Of a DNA stretch of 64,000 nt, positions 8,597-17,952 are shown one piece after another. Both the position numbers and the translations under genes were made by a program. How positions within the stretch are numbered: position 1 is the stretch's first letter; each line of letters opens with the position of its first letter. The notes beneath the pieces are model-generated. The model did no database searches and was not told the origin of the DNA. It saw nothing but the letters and a program-made list of their open reading frames with translations. The stretch spans positions 4,278,001 through 4,342,000 of the forward strand of contig NC_009441.1 of NCBI RefSeq assembly GCF_000016645.1. The letters are read 5' to 3'. Source of the DNA: Flavobacterium johnsoniae UW101. GTDB lineage: Bacteria; Bacteroidota; Bacteroidia; Flavobacteriales; Flavobacteriaceae.

Positions 8597-9852
8597 AACT
8601 CTTTTTTCTTTAAAGATACCAGTTGTATTGCTTCTGATGCTTTATTTTTCTTCTCATCTACCACTTTTGCATAGATTTGAGTAGTTTTTACGTTGGTATG
8701 TCCCAGCATTTTACTTACCGTATAAATGTCTGTACCGCTGGATAACTGCAGTGTTGCAAATGTATGTCGGAAGCAGTGGAAGGTAATATTTTTTTTAATG
8801 CCTGCCGATAGAACCCATTTTTTCAGAGGGCGAGAAATCCACGACGGGTCTGGAAGATCTTCAAAAACAAGCTGCCCGGGAAGCCTCGGCTCTCCACATA
8901 GCTGGAGAGCCTGCTGGGAAATAGGCATATATTCCACACCCTTTGTCTTTTTCTGCGTAAAATGCAGTTTAGCCATCCCATCTTCTACAGCTATTTCTTT
9001 CCAGCGCAGCTTCTGAATGTCAGAATGCCTCAGACCTGTGAGGGCCGAGAAAAGCGCGGCTCTTTTGAGAACGTCTTTTTCACAATCAGTTGATGCCAGT
9101 GCATTTAATTCTTCAATAGTCAGATATTCACGTCTTGACTCCTCCTCTGGAATGCCTTTTATTTTTGAAGATAAATCAACTGTTAGATATCCGTCGATAA
9201 ATGCCTGCTTTACAGCCGCTTTAAATATCGCAAAATAAGTTCCCGCAGTGTTACGGGAAATGGTTCCCTTTTTGCCTCCTCCCTGTGGCGCGCCCAGCAG
9301 AAACAGTTTAAAATCTTCAGCCATTCTGCTGTCAATCTGAGAAAAATTCAAGCTGCCATTTGAAAAGCTTTTTAAAAATTCTGCCAACCGCTCCCAATTG
9401 ATGCGAATGGATTTTGAACTTCGGTTGTGCCTTTTAGCAGCAACAGCAGCAACATATTTAATAAAATCCTCTTTTCCTTTTTCTTTCTGTTCAGCCAACA
9501 GTTTATCAGCATCAGTATATAGATCAATATTATCGTATTCTTTCTGCCTTATTTTACGTACTCCGTCAGCATACAACATTATTGCACAGTCGCTTTCGCT
9601 TCTGCAGATTATAATTCCGTTATCGCTGCGTTTGGGTTTGTAGGACTTTGATCCCGCTGCATCTGTCCGGGCAGTCCTTTTCTTATCCCACTCCACTGTT
9701 GTTACGGTTCTGTTCAAATATTCACGGATTCTCTGGGGAGTTTTCCTTCCAGAAACCTCAACAGGATAGCTTTCTATGTAAACATACCATTCTTTTCGGT
9801 CATCTGCTTTTCGAAGACGCACGGTCACTTTGGTTTTTGCTAATTGTTTCAT
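8593..9852 (-). CDS. Tyrosine recombinase / site-specific integrase
   Basis: The 419-residue protein has an N-terminal arm-binding region, a SAM-like core-binding domain (about residues 140-230) and a C-terminal catalytic domain. Catalytic residues are visible: the first Arg in TGLRHSDIQKLRW, the HxxR box in HCFRHTFATLQLSSG, and the His/Tyr end in MLGHTNVKTTQIYAKV. Length and domain order match Bacteroidota integrative-element integrases. It overlaps the upstream HTH gene and the downstream membrane-protein gene by 4 nt each, forming a tight operon. It should catalyse integration and excision of the 7.4-10.6 kb element. Confidence 0.92.
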   Translation of the reverse strand: MKQLAKTKVTVRLRKADDRKEWYVYIESYPVEVSGRKTPQRIREYLNRTVTTVEWDKKRTARTDAAGSKSYKPKRSDNGIIICRSESDCAIMLYADGVRKIRQKEYDNIDLYTDADKLLAEQKEKGKEDFIKYVAAVAAKRHNRSSKSIRINWERLAEFLKSFSNGSLNFSQIDSRMAEDFKLFLLGAPQGGGKKGTISRNTAGTYFAIFKAAVKQAFIDGYLTVDLSSKIKGIPEEESRREYLTIEELNALASTDCEKDVLKRAALFSALTGLRHSDIQKLRWKEIAVEDGMAKLHFTQKKTKGVEYMPISQQALQLCGEPRLPGQLVFEDLPDPSWISRPLKKWVLSAGIKKNITFHCFRHTFATLQLSSGTDIYTVSKMLGHTNVKTTQIYAKVVDEKKNKASEAIQLVSLKKKEL

Positions 9853-10403
9853 ATAAAATCATTTCCGTTATACAAATTATCAATTTCGCTTTTTGGAGCA
9901 TATACATGCTTTCCAATTTGTCTGGTCGGGATTGAATATTTTCTGATATGGCTGTAGACAGAACCTTCAGATATCTGAAATCTATGAGCTATTTCGCCGA
10001 TAGAATAGCAGTCCTCTTTTTCAAGGCTGTATAATTTTTTCTTCAGTCTGCTTTCAGCCTGCGGCAGAGTACGTGCATGGCCGAACATCTCTTCCATAAC
10101 TCTGCGGTCTATTCTTATAAGGCGGGATCCCAGATTAATTGAAGGAATTTTTCCCTGGTCTATAAGCCGATAAAGGGACTTATTGTTAATGCCAAAAAGC
10201 ATGCCAGCTTCTGGAACAGAGATAAATGCCCTATTCTCGGGTATTTTATCCGTTAGCGCTTTAAGCTCCTCATCAATTTTAAGCCGTTTCATCTTCAGTT
10301 TGTATGCTTTTTTACTGCATACATGCGAGCAGTAAACAGAAGTGACGGTTTTAGGATTAAATTCCTCTCCGCAGTTAAGACATTGTTTGTTCGTTCTTTT
10401 CAT
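9849..10403 (-). CDS. Zinc-finger and double-HTH regulator/excisionase
   Basis: The 184-residue protein starts with a C4 cluster (CLNCGEEF...YCSHVCSKK) and continues with two HTH_17 modules: 'FISVPEAGMLFGINNKSLYR' then 'YSIGEIAHRFQISEGSVYSH'. Both end in the usual wing with G(K/S)..(Y/I)..K/R. It is the first gene of the recombinase operon, overlapping the integrase by 4 nt. It probably binds DNA to control recombination direction or expression. The duplicated HTH plus zinc ribbon suggests two-site DNA bridging; that part is inference. Confidence 0.8.
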   Translation of the reverse strand: MKRTNKQCLNCGEEFNPKTVTSVYCSHVCSKKAYKLKMKRLKIDEELKALTDKIPENRAFISVPEAGMLFGINNKSLYRLIDQGKIPSINLGSRLIRIDRRVMEEMFGHARTLPQAESRLKKKLYSLEKEDCYSIGEIAHRFQISEGSVYSHIRKYSIPTRQIGKHVYAPKSEIDNLYNGNDFI

Positions 10404-10544
10404 CGTCTTTGTCGCCTCATTAAGGTATCATAAGGGTACATAAGTCCCACTTTGTCTCCTTCTAAGAGACAGGTACAAATATGGTACAAATATATGATAA
10501 AAAACGATTAAAAAAGAACAGAAACAATAAAGAACAAAAAAGAA

Positions 10545-10577
10545 AAAGCGCTGTAAACATTAAGTTTACAGCGCTTT
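10545..10577. terminator. Strong bidirectional hairpin terminator
   Basis: A perfect 14-bp inverted repeat (AAAGCGCTGTAAAC, ATTAA loop, GTTTACAGCGCTTT) lies between the integrative element and the second nuclease copy. It can insulate the two transcription units that diverge here. Confidence 0.8.
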
Positions 10578-10638
10578 AGCACTTATTGTTAACTGATGTT
10601 AATCAGTTATTATTTGACTTATTTAAAAACTTTGGTAA

Positions 10639-11595
10639 ATGAATTATGCAAACCACAATCTTCGAACTAACTTACAAGAATGGAAAAATCGATTATACAG
10701 ATCCACTTATGAGCAATTTGGATTTCAATTAAAATATATTATAAGCAATTTTGACACTAATCTTCAAATTCACGCATTGATAAATGACTCAATAAAAGAG
10801 TATGTTTTTTCACAGGAAGAATTTAATAGCAGAACTAGTTCATATCGATCTCCTGAACTAATTTTCGAAAATGAAACTCATCAGTCTGCATACTGTTATC
10901 AGTTTTTAAAATACTTTATTGAAAAAAGTGGAAATTACAATTTACATAATAATACATTTTTTAGAGGTCGTGATTTTGAAGAGACAAAAACTAAAATAAT
11001 AGAAGAATATATTTCTCCTATTCTTTACTATTTACACGATAAACTTGAAAAGTTAAATTCAACTATCTACCTTCTAGAAAAATATAAAAAAAGAACAGAA
11101 TGGTTTACGCAAAATAGCATTTTATCAGCTTACAAAACCGCAACAAAAAATTATGAACAAATACTTGAAGATGATTTAAGATTATTTCTATTTGATCAAG
11201 GTATTGATTATCCCTTTTCTACTCCGACATCTGCTTCGGGTCGCGCCGATGTAATTGGTGAAATTGAAACAGACGATCCTTTAATTATTGAAATTAAAAT
11301 ATTTGATAGAACCAAAAAATATGGTAAGGACCGAATTAAAGATGGTTTCTCTCAAATTATAAAATACACTAACGACTATAATAAAGATGTTGGTTTTTTG
11401 ATAATATATAATATGGAGGACGTTGAAATTAATTTTAAGTTCTCTGAACCAACTAAAGTTTTTCCACCATCATTTCAATTCAATAATAAAACTTATTATT
11501 TTATTGTAATAAACTGTGGATTTACGAACTCTGCTAGTAAATCTGGCACAACTCAAGAAATTGAAATAACCGAATCTGAATTGACTAAAAAATAA
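10639..11595 (+). CDS. PD-(D/E)xK nuclease-like protein, copy B
   Basis: This 318-residue protein is nearly identical to the product of 4190-5146 and carries the same 'SGRADVIGEIETDDPLIIEI'K nuclease signature near the C-terminus. Substitutions are scattered and mostly conservative, so both copies look functional. The zinc-ribbon partner is missing: only its last 24 bases (10615-10638, TGACTTATTTAAAAAC...) precede the start, after which homology stops abruptly. The gene is followed by the same kind of cassette-boundary sequence as copy A. Opposite orientation of the two copies makes a roughly 1-kb inverted repeat around the integrative element. Confidence 0.75.
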   Translation: MNYANHNLRTNLQEWKNRLYRSTYEQFGFQLKYIISNFDTNLQIHALINDSIKEYVFSQEEFNSRTSSYRSPELIFENETHQSAYCYQFLKYFIEKSGNYNLHNNTFFRGRDFEETKTKIIEEYISPILYYLHDKLEKLNSTIYLLEKYKKRTEWFTQNSILSAYKTATKNYEQILEDDLRLFLFDQGIDYPFSTPTSASGRADVIGEIETDDPLIIEIKIFDRTKKYGKDRIKDGFSQIIKYTNDYNKDVGFLIIYNMEDVEINFKFSEPTKVFPPSFQFNNKTYYFIVINCGFTNSASKSGTTQEIEITESELTKK

Positions 11596-11596
11596 C

Positions 11597-11690
11597 TACC
11601 ACAAACAATTTTACGACGGATTTGGGCAAGAGACTTACCGGAAAAATGGTTTTGTATTTGGATAATTTGGCAAATCCGAGGAATGGGGCT
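11597..11690 (+). repeat. Cassette-boundary (attC-like) site 5, 5' half
   Basis: Downstream of nuclease copy B: ACGACGGATTTGGGCAAGAG, GGTTTTGTATTTGGATAA, TTTGGCAAATCCGAGGAATGG. It matches site 2 but joins a TAGCCCCGAT repeat instead of ending in GTTAGCA, so it appears recombined or truncated. Confidence 0.5.
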
Positions 11691-11739
11691 TGATGGCAGT
11701 GGCGCAGTTCAAAGATGGAAATAGGTAGCGTCCCCACCG

Positions 11740-11817
11740 TAGCCCCGATAGCAGTGGAAATCCTTTTTTGCCGAGGTTCGGCACAAAAGATTGAAACGGA
11801 TAGCGGGAAAAAGCTCC
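11740..11817 (+). repeat. TAGCCCCGAT dispersed repeat, copy 1
   Basis: Starts TAGCCCCGATAGCAGTGG and ends AGCGGGAAAAAGCTCC, with an internal stem TTGCCGAGGTTCGGCA. Three more copies lie at 26114, 28296 and 29102. I recognise it as a common flavobacterial intergenic repeat; its role is unknown. Confidence 0.7.
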
Positions 11818-12588
11818 AAAAAAAAATAATATTAAAACTAAAAATAATATAAGTCCTAGAATTCTGGTAAGCATTCCCAATACCGGGTTAACGGAGTACA
11901 TGCAGAATTCTGCCCACTACTACATCAAAGAGAAAAACCTATAATATTCCTGACAGCAAAAGAAAGATTCGCTCAATGATCGAAATGCTATTTGGCGCTT
12001 TAGATCAGCAAAAATAAAATGACTCACTCCTACCGCCCTGATTACCTGATCGCTGTTTTATAATTGCAGATCCTTATTCTGTAAAAATATCGTAGCTATC
12101 CTCTTTACATTTGATAAAGGACAACCCGCAAAGTACAGAGAAGGGAAAAATACCGGCAGGCACACCGCATGGATGGAGATTTTTTGCAAAGACCTGAAAG
12201 GCCCGGCCTTGCTTTTGGTAAAGGACACGGACTACCTTTGCTCCTGAAATAAAAACAAAGCATACGGGGTATTTGATTACTAGAAAAGGGAAGCAATCGC
12301 GATACTGTGGATAAAAAGAATCAGGAAGTAAAAGCAGACAGCTTAAGGATGAATTACAAAAAGAATTATCAACTTAACTAATTGCAAAAAATTAAAAACA
12401 CTTAATTTTCTCACCGGAAATCAAGTAAATATACTTGTTCCTTTATACAACATAATTGATATTTTTGAAAAATTATGCAGATAAGGATATGGTTTTCCGT
12501 AAAATAAATACAAATCATTTCGACACCTTTGTTCTAGGATTTATGTTACAGTTATAATTTTTCACATTGATAAAAACATTTTATAATT
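11818..12588. other. Non-coding repeat-rich gap
   Basis: No gene is supported. Around 12105-12250 a G/C-richer stretch (GACCTGAAAGGCCCGGCC, then GGTAAAGGACACGGAC) stands out from its surroundings. It reads like a fragment of another dispersed repeat rather than coding DNA. The remainder is A/T-rich. Confidence 0.4.
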
Positions 12589-12744
12589 ATGAGGCGATAT
12601 AATATTGTTGATCATCAAATGATTTATAAAAACATAACTCTCATACACATTAATCCCACTAACAATGCATTGAACTTTAAAGAAGTTTTCGATTCACCTT
12701 CGGACTTAGAATGGACAAGTGCATTGAAAGAGATTATCTGCTGA
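12589..12744 (+). CDS. Small hypothetical protein (51 aa)
   Basis: An ATG-initiated frame of 51 codons follows an A/T-rich leader (TAAAAACATTTTATAATT) and ends 47 bp before the next gene. The peptide is mixed and not low-complexity (for example HINPTNNALNFKEVFDSPSD), and ends SALKEIIC. I recognise no domain. It could be the first gene of the downstream nuclease pair, or chance. Confidence 0.35.
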   Translation: MRRYNIVDHQMIYKNITLIHINPTNNALNFKEVFDSPSDLEWTSALKEIIC

Positions 12745-12791
12745 CCGGCTATAAGGGTCAGTGTAGAAAGACAAAAAAGAAATAAAAAACA

Positions 12792-14000
12792 ATGAGCGAA
12801 TTATTCAGAAAATATCATCTAGGCCATTTTATAGGGGAATACAGAAATAATCTTTTCGAGCGAATAGACAAATTGGAAATAACTGATAGCACTAATATTT
12901 CCGAACTTGCTGAAAGGCTAAAATCTGAATTCACCATTTTTCCAATTATTATAGGTGAGCCAAAACCCTCACAGCCAATAGAAACAACAAAAAAAATGTA
13001 CAATCCTTGGGGACAATTGTATAACCAGAATGTTCTGGAGATTACGGTTACGATTCCATTTGAGGGAAACCATAAGTTATTTTACTGCATGCCTTCGCGA
13101 TCCACGATAGTTTATCTTGAGGATAATGTTGTTATTGGCAATACTAATATCAAGGCAACAATCACGCTGACTCAGTTTGACGAGAAGGCTTACTTTTCAG
13201 AAGTAAACGAAATTATCAGCACTGTAAGCACAAACTTACCCGCAATACACGATGAAATTAAACCTTGGAATGACAGACTTGAAAATTTAATTCAGCAGGC
13301 CTTAGAAAGCAGAAAAGGAATTGTGTCAAAGAAGTTTGATTTTATGGAAAAAATTGGATTGAAAGTAAATCCAAATTCTACCGAATATTTAGTGCCGCCA
13401 ACTATTACCAAAAAAGCAATTCCAACTCCAGTAACAGAAACAAGTAAAACAGTAGCAAAAGAAAAAGTTCCAATACTTCAAGAAGAAGTTTACATAGATA
13501 TTAGAGAAGTTTTGTATAATGTCGGAAAAGCAATTGAACGAAAACCTTCATTATACAAGGATAAGTATGAAGAAGATTTGCGAGATATTTTCCTGCTGTT
13601 TCTTGAAACAAGATATGAAGCTGCTACAGGAGTTGGGGAAGCGTTCAATAAAAAAGGAAAGACAGACATCCTTCTAAAGTATGCAAAAGATGGAACTAAT
13701 CTCTTTGTTGCGGAATGCAAGTATTGGAAAGGACAAAAAAAATTAACTGAAGGCATTGACCAATTATTAGGCTACTTGACACATAGAGACACTAAAACAG
13801 CATTGATATTTTTTGTCGACCAAAAAGAAATAACAAGTGTTGTGAGCACAATAAAAAGTGAAATCAGCTGCCACAAAAATTACAGCAGACATATCAAGAA
13901 CACATACGAACATTCTATTAACTATGAATTTACTCTACCCGACGATAGCGACAAAAAAATTCAGGTTGAATTAATGCTTTTTCATTTTCCGAAAATTTAA
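12792..14000 (+). CDS. Restriction-endonuclease-like nuclease (402 aa)
   Basis: The C-terminal domain (about residues 255-400) has the PD-(D/E)xK arrangement: 'GVGEAFNKKGKTDILLKYAK' supplies the Asp and LFVAECKYWKG the Glu-x-Lys, followed by a helix and strand pattern (KTALIFFVDQ) typical of REase folds. The N-terminal half is an unrecognised alpha/beta region. The gene is 48 bp upstream of a second nuclease-like gene in the same orientation, suggesting a two-gene operon. I infer a DNA-cleaving defence function; no methylase or NTPase partner is adjacent. Confidence 0.75.
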   Translation: MSELFRKYHLGHFIGEYRNNLFERIDKLEITDSTNISELAERLKSEFTIFPIIIGEPKPSQPIETTKKMYNPWGQLYNQNVLEITVTIPFEGNHKLFYCMPSRSTIVYLEDNVVIGNTNIKATITLTQFDEKAYFSEVNEIISTVSTNLPAIHDEIKPWNDRLENLIQQALESRKGIVSKKFDFMEKIGLKVNPNSTEYLVPPTITKKAIPTPVTETSKTVAKEKVPILQEEVYIDIREVLYNVGKAIERKPSLYKDKYEEDLRDIFLLFLETRYEAATGVGEAFNKKGKTDILLKYAKDGTNLFVAECKYWKGQKKLTEGIDQLLGYLTHRDTKTALIFFVDQKEITSVVSTIKSEISCHKNYSRHIKNTYEHSINYEFTLPDDSDKKIQVELMLFHFPKI

Positions 14001-14048
14001 CGAATAAAAAACGGTATAAATTATTAATCGGCAATACTTAAAACAGTT

Positions 14049-15203
14049 ATGCATACACTATTCGACCATATTGAACGTGATTTCCATGGATCATCTAATC
14101 ACAATGAAAACAGTTATGATTATTATAATCGAAGTGCAAGAAAAGATATTACAATTATACGTGACTTACTGGAAAAATGGTTTTCATCATATCCAGAAAA
14201 TGAAAAGTTTGAGCTTAAGAAAAGATTTCAAAAAGATTTTGATCCAGCTTTTTATGAGCTGTTCCTATATTCTTTATTTAAAAAATTAAACTTTGAGGTT
14301 GTAATTCATCCTGATCTTCCCAGCACAGATAAAAAACCCGACTTTCTGATTAAAAAAGATGAACTGGAGGTGTATATCGAAGCAAAAGTTGTAAATGATA
14401 AATCAGCCAATCAGCAGGCTTTCGAGAGGAAGATAAATGAGCTGTACGATCATTTAGACAAAATAATATGTCCTGGATTTCTTCTTCAAATAGATACACT
14501 GAATGTAAAAACTGCCAAACAGCCAAGTGCAAAAAAAATAATTGATCATATACAAACAGAAATTTCAAAATTCCATCCTGATAAAATAACTGAAGAAATT
14601 ACAAAATACGGTTTTGAAGCAATACCTGAAATAGAGTATGAAAACGATGATATTCATATTATTGTAAAACCTGTGCCTGTTATTGAATCTGCTCGAGAAA
14701 TTGAAAATAAAAGGGCAATCGGAATGTTTCCAATTGAAACATTCTGGGGCGGCAGCTCCGACGCTTTAAAATCTTCAATAAATAACAAAGCTAAACGCTA
14801 TGGAAACTTAGACAAACCATTTATTGTCTGTATGAACATGCTGGCATCAAAAGGCTCAATGGATTGGGATGCTAAAACAGCAGTATGGGGTTCCCAGTCA
14901 ATTTCCTGGTCATCAAATCCTGAAAACAGAAATATTAAATCAGGTTATGCATTAGATGGCGTATTTCTAACGAGCAAAGGTCCCAGATTGAAAAATCTTT
15001 CGGGAGTATTTGTAAGCAGGGTTTTCCCATCCAATATCCCAAACGCCGAGCATAGTTTTTTCGAACATCCGTTTACCGAGAATAAATTTGATTTATCAAA
15101 AATTGAATTATCAGCACAATTTACGAAAGACGGAAAGATTCAAACCAGGAAAGGAAAAAGTTTGAATGAAATCTTTCAGATTCCAGAAAACTGGCTTGAA
15201 TAA
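14049..15203 (+). CDS. PD-(D/E)xK nuclease-like protein (384 aa)
   Basis: Near residues 95-120 the sequence FEVVIHPDLPSTDKKPDFLI then ELEVYIEAKVV gives a clear PD...ExK catalytic signature, preceded by a helical region with a conserved Glu (FYELFLYSLF). The large C-terminal half is unrecognised. It follows the 402-aa nuclease by 48 bp without a terminator, so the two are probably co-transcribed. Having two different REase-like proteins side by side suggests a paired system, but I cannot assign it to a named family. Confidence 0.7.
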   Translation: MHTLFDHIERDFHGSSNHNENSYDYYNRSARKDITIIRDLLEKWFSSYPENEKFELKKRFQKDFDPAFYELFLYSLFKKLNFEVVIHPDLPSTDKKPDFLIKKDELEVYIEAKVVNDKSANQQAFERKINELYDHLDKIICPGFLLQIDTLNVKTAKQPSAKKIIDHIQTEISKFHPDKITEEITKYGFEAIPEIEYENDDIHIIVKPVPVIESAREIENKRAIGMFPIETFWGGSSDALKSSINNKAKRYGNLDKPFIVCMNMLASKGSMDWDAKTAVWGSQSISWSSNPENRNIKSGYALDGVFLTSKGPRLKNLSGVFVSRVFPSNIPNAEHSFFEHPFTENKFDLSKIELSAQFTKDGKIQTRKGKSLNEIFQIPENWLE

Positions 15204-15348
15204 ATACTCTCCACAACGACTTTTTGGCGCAGAAGCAGGTTTGCTATCTTACACGGACATTTTTCCTTACGAAAAATTCTCTCTATAAAAAAAATCAGTC
15301 CAACGGATTCACTAATTCATCACGCCGAAGATTGCCAGAAGTAATACT

Positions 15349-16359
15349 TTGAAGACAGCCAAAATGAATGAGATTTTATATACAATTGCAAAAGACCCGG
15401 AAGGAAACCTTTTTACCGCACTGTCCGCTCAAAAAGGAACACAATATTATTGTGTGAACTGCAATAATATTTTGGTCCTCAAAAAAAGCGGAAAAACTGG
15501 CCCGCGCAGAAAACGTCCACATTTTGCTCATAAATCGCTAATGCCAAACTGCCAGCCTGAAACAGCTCTGCATTTTGGTTTTAAAACTTTAGCGGCAGAA
15601 AGATTAAACTTATATTTAGAAGCCGGCACTCCTTTTAGTTTTAACTGGCGCTGCGACTACTGCGGGGAAAAACATACCGGCAATTATACTAAGAAACTAA
15701 AATCGGTGAGATTAGAATATGATTTAAAACACTGCAAACCAGATATTGCACTGTTAGATGAAAATGATGCGGTATTTGCGGCAATTGAAATAGTAGTGAC
15801 CAATAAGCCAAGTGAGCGTGTTTTGAACTACTATCTTGAAAACAAGATAATATTAATCCAGATAAACCTTAAATCGGATGACGATATTTATCTTGTGAAG
15901 GAGAAGCTCACTGAACCTGATCTGGTTAAATTCTGTCTGAACCCAAAATGCAATGTCTGCGGTAATTTCCAGAAAAAAATTGTTATGTCGATAATTGACG
16001 GGAAATGCTGGAACTGCTACAGCCCAATGAAAGCTGCCGTTATGAAGGATGGGGCAGATAAATTTTTATTCGGACCGGAAAAATTTAGTTCCTCCGAAAT
16101 TACATACGCCAGAGAAAAAGGTGCAGCAATCAGTGAGTACCAGAGCAAAATTACAGGCGAGCAATATCAGGCGAACTTCTGCCCAAAGTGCGGCACATTT
16201 ATAAGACGATTTTCTAAACTAAAAAATTATTTGTCGTATGCCAATGAAGGGGCACTGCCGATGCAGGATTTTCAAATCACATATAACTGCAGCTATTGCT
16301 GCGAAAAAAAAATATCAGACGATGACGATTGGACACAAATTCTAAAATGGCAATACTAA
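15349..16359 (+). CDS. CoiA-like nuclease with zinc clusters
   Basis: The N-terminus has the CoiA-family pattern: a CVNC knuckle, then RPHFAHKS, C, and ETALHFGFKTLAAERL. It is followed by 'HCKPDIALLDENDAVFAAIE' (Asp...Glu of the nuclease core). More cysteine pairs (CDYC, CNVCG, CWNC, CPKC, CSYCC) show several zinc ribbons along 336 residues. CoiA-like proteins belong to the PD-(D/E)xK nuclease superfamily and occur both in competence and in mobile or defence contexts. The gene is a single unit followed by cassette-boundary site 6, which favours the accessory role. Confidence 0.7.
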   Translation: MKTAKMNEILYTIAKDPEGNLFTALSAQKGTQYYCVNCNNILVLKKSGKTGPRRKRPHFAHKSLMPNCQPETALHFGFKTLAAERLNLYLEAGTPFSFNWRCDYCGEKHTGNYTKKLKSVRLEYDLKHCKPDIALLDENDAVFAAIEIVVTNKPSERVLNYYLENKIILIQINLKSDDDIYLVKEKLTEPDLVKFCLNPKCNVCGNFQKKIVMSIIDGKCWNCYSPMKAAVMKDGADKFLFGPEKFSSSEITYAREKGAAISEYQSKITGEQYQANFCPKCGTFIRRFSKLKNYLSYANEGALPMQDFQITYNCSYCCEKKISDDDDWTQILKWQY

Positions 16360-16362
16360 CGA

Positions 16363-16490
16363 TGACAAATACTACGACGATTTTACACAATTGGCTTAAT
16401 ACAAAGTGAATTTGGTATTTGTGGATATTTAGCAAATCCGAAGAATTATATTTACGCAAATTCTTTAAATCAAGTGTTTATACGCATAAA
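16363..16490 (+). repeat. Cassette-boundary (attC-like) site 6
   Basis: Directly after the CoiA-like gene: TACTACGACGATTTTACAC, GGTATTTGTGGATATTTAGC, AAATCCGAAGAATTATATTT, then A/T-rich sequence. It matches the core of sites 2 and 5. The distal box is unclear (near ACGCATAAAT). Confidence 0.5.
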
Positions 16491-16714
16491 TGAAATAAAA
16501 CAGAATACTAAATTTGGATAATTCAAACTAAAAGTAAATTCTGAGAGACAGACCTGATACTGGATTTAAATTATGTTCGGATGATTGGAAAGCTATTGAC
16601 AATAACTGAAGATATAAAAAGAGTATTATATGTTTCAATCTTCCTCATCACTTTGAAAAACCTTTGTAAAACAACTGAATTTAACTGTTATCTATTAACC
16701 ACAAACATTTAAAT

Positions 16715-17689
16715 ATGAAAAACTTTACTTCTCTAATGTCACTTGTGTTTTTAATATTATCAAGTCCAGCTACATCACAAGTCGATTACAAATTAACAGG
16801 CGAGCTTCTTAAAGCAATAAAAGAACATAATGACGGATATGAGCAGCTGAACAAGCTATCTTCAATAATTAAAAAAATGGAAGAAACAGGTGAAAAACCC
16901 GAAACTGAACCAGATGACAACTGGCACGCTCTGGCTCAGAAATATAAAAATGCTGATGAAGACATAAAAGCGGCAAAACTTCCTACTGACTTTCCTGCCG
17001 ATCGTTATAAAATTTCTTCAGAACAGTTCAATAACTGCTTTAGCAAGAGCTCAAATTTGGATATCCTTACCCGTTATCAAACTGAACTTTCAAATGCATC
17101 TGCTGTCGGCGAGCAGGAATTAAAGACAATAGAGACCGAGAAGGAAAAAATTAAGAGTTCCTTTGCCGCGCTAAATTATCTCATCGACGGTTATGCGCTA
17201 TTCTCAACAGAGCCGATATATGGAAGCTTATTCACTTCAGATCTGTTCTCACTTCTCAATACCGTTAGACCTGCGCTGGGGGAGTACAGCGCTTCACTGA
17301 ATAAGTACGAGAAAAAACTGCGAAAAGAGGTTGATGCCGCTAGGCTCCACAGCTCAAATCTGCAGAATAACATAAACACCCTCAGAGGCAGTTTCTGCTC
17401 CCTTGATGGTGTTTACAACGGCGAGGACAGACCAGCTGGAGCCAACTTTTCTTGGAAACATATGCTGAATTTAAAAAGAAGCGGCAGCTCTTACACCGGC
17501 AAATTTACAATGGTTAAGTCAAACGGCGCCAGCAAGAGAGAGTCTAATGTATCCGGTATCTCAATATCAGGGAATAATATAACATTCAATACATCATGGG
17601 GCAAGTATACAGGCAGAATATCTACAAATTTTTCAGATATTACTATTTTAAGAGATCCTTATGGTGCAAGCTATGTAATGTCAAAATAG
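16715..17689 (+). CDS. Secreted/periplasmic hypothetical protein
   Basis: A signal peptide is evident (MKNFTSLMSLVFLILSSPAT, cleavage about residue 21). Residues 25-230 are helical with coiled-coil character (many Lys, Glu and Leu). The last about 90 residues form a beta-rich domain beginning at FCSLDGVYNG, with a lipocalin-like alternation of strands (MLNLKRSGSSYTGKFTMV). The protein would act in the periplasm or at the envelope, unlike its cytoplasmic neighbours. It lies alone, without an obvious partner. Confidence 0.7.
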   Translation: MKNFTSLMSLVFLILSSPATSQVDYKLTGELLKAIKEHNDGYEQLNKLSSIIKKMEETGEKPETEPDDNWHALAQKYKNADEDIKAAKLPTDFPADRYKISSEQFNNCFSKSSNLDILTRYQTELSNASAVGEQELKTIETEKEKIKSSFAALNYLIDGYALFSTEPIYGSLFTSDLFSLLNTVRPALGEYSASLNKYEKKLRKEVDAARLHSSNLQNNINTLRGSFCSLDGVYNGEDRPAGANFSWKHMLNLKRSGSSYTGKFTMVKSNGASKRESNVSGISISGNNITFNTSWGKYTGRISTNFSDITILRDPYGASYVMSK

Positions 17690-17952
17690 GAAAGTAAGTT
17701 CGTTTCATGTATTGCGTGCTAACCCAAACATCAATAAGAATGTCAAATTTGGATTTAGGGCTGTATTGTCTTAACATGCGGGATTTACAGATTTTATAAT
17801 CAAGCTATTGATTATAAATCCGGCTTTCACAAAAGCGTATTACTGAAACACGAAAAACTTATTTAGAGCAATGCTTTTCTGCATTTGGTTCCAATCACAC
17901 TAAGTTTTTTTACAAAATAAGGCTAAGTCGAAATTAAACTGAAATCTTAATA

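Larger units (their letters stand above)
7411..10600 (-). mobile_element. Small integrative element with tyrosine recombinase
   Basis: Four minus-strand genes form the unit: an HTH/zinc-ribbon protein, a tyrosine recombinase, a membrane protein (all with 4-nt overlaps), then a second HTH protein. This is a usual gene set for small Bacteroidota integrative elements. On the right it ends after a strong terminator at 10545-10577; homology to the nuclease cassette resumes at about 10615, so the right boundary lies between them. The left boundary is not resolved. No relaxase or conjugation gene is present. Confidence 0.55.

Noticed and set aside
7270..10620. Direct repeat (A)TCAGTTATTA as att site of the integrative element
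   Set aside because: Similarity between 7271-7282 and 10602-10613 is only about 11 bases in A/T-rich DNA and could be chance; not called.
11635..12296. Minus-strand coding frames of 88 and 63 codons
   Set aside because: They run across dispersed repeats and G/C-rich repeat fragments and have no protein-like composition or start context.
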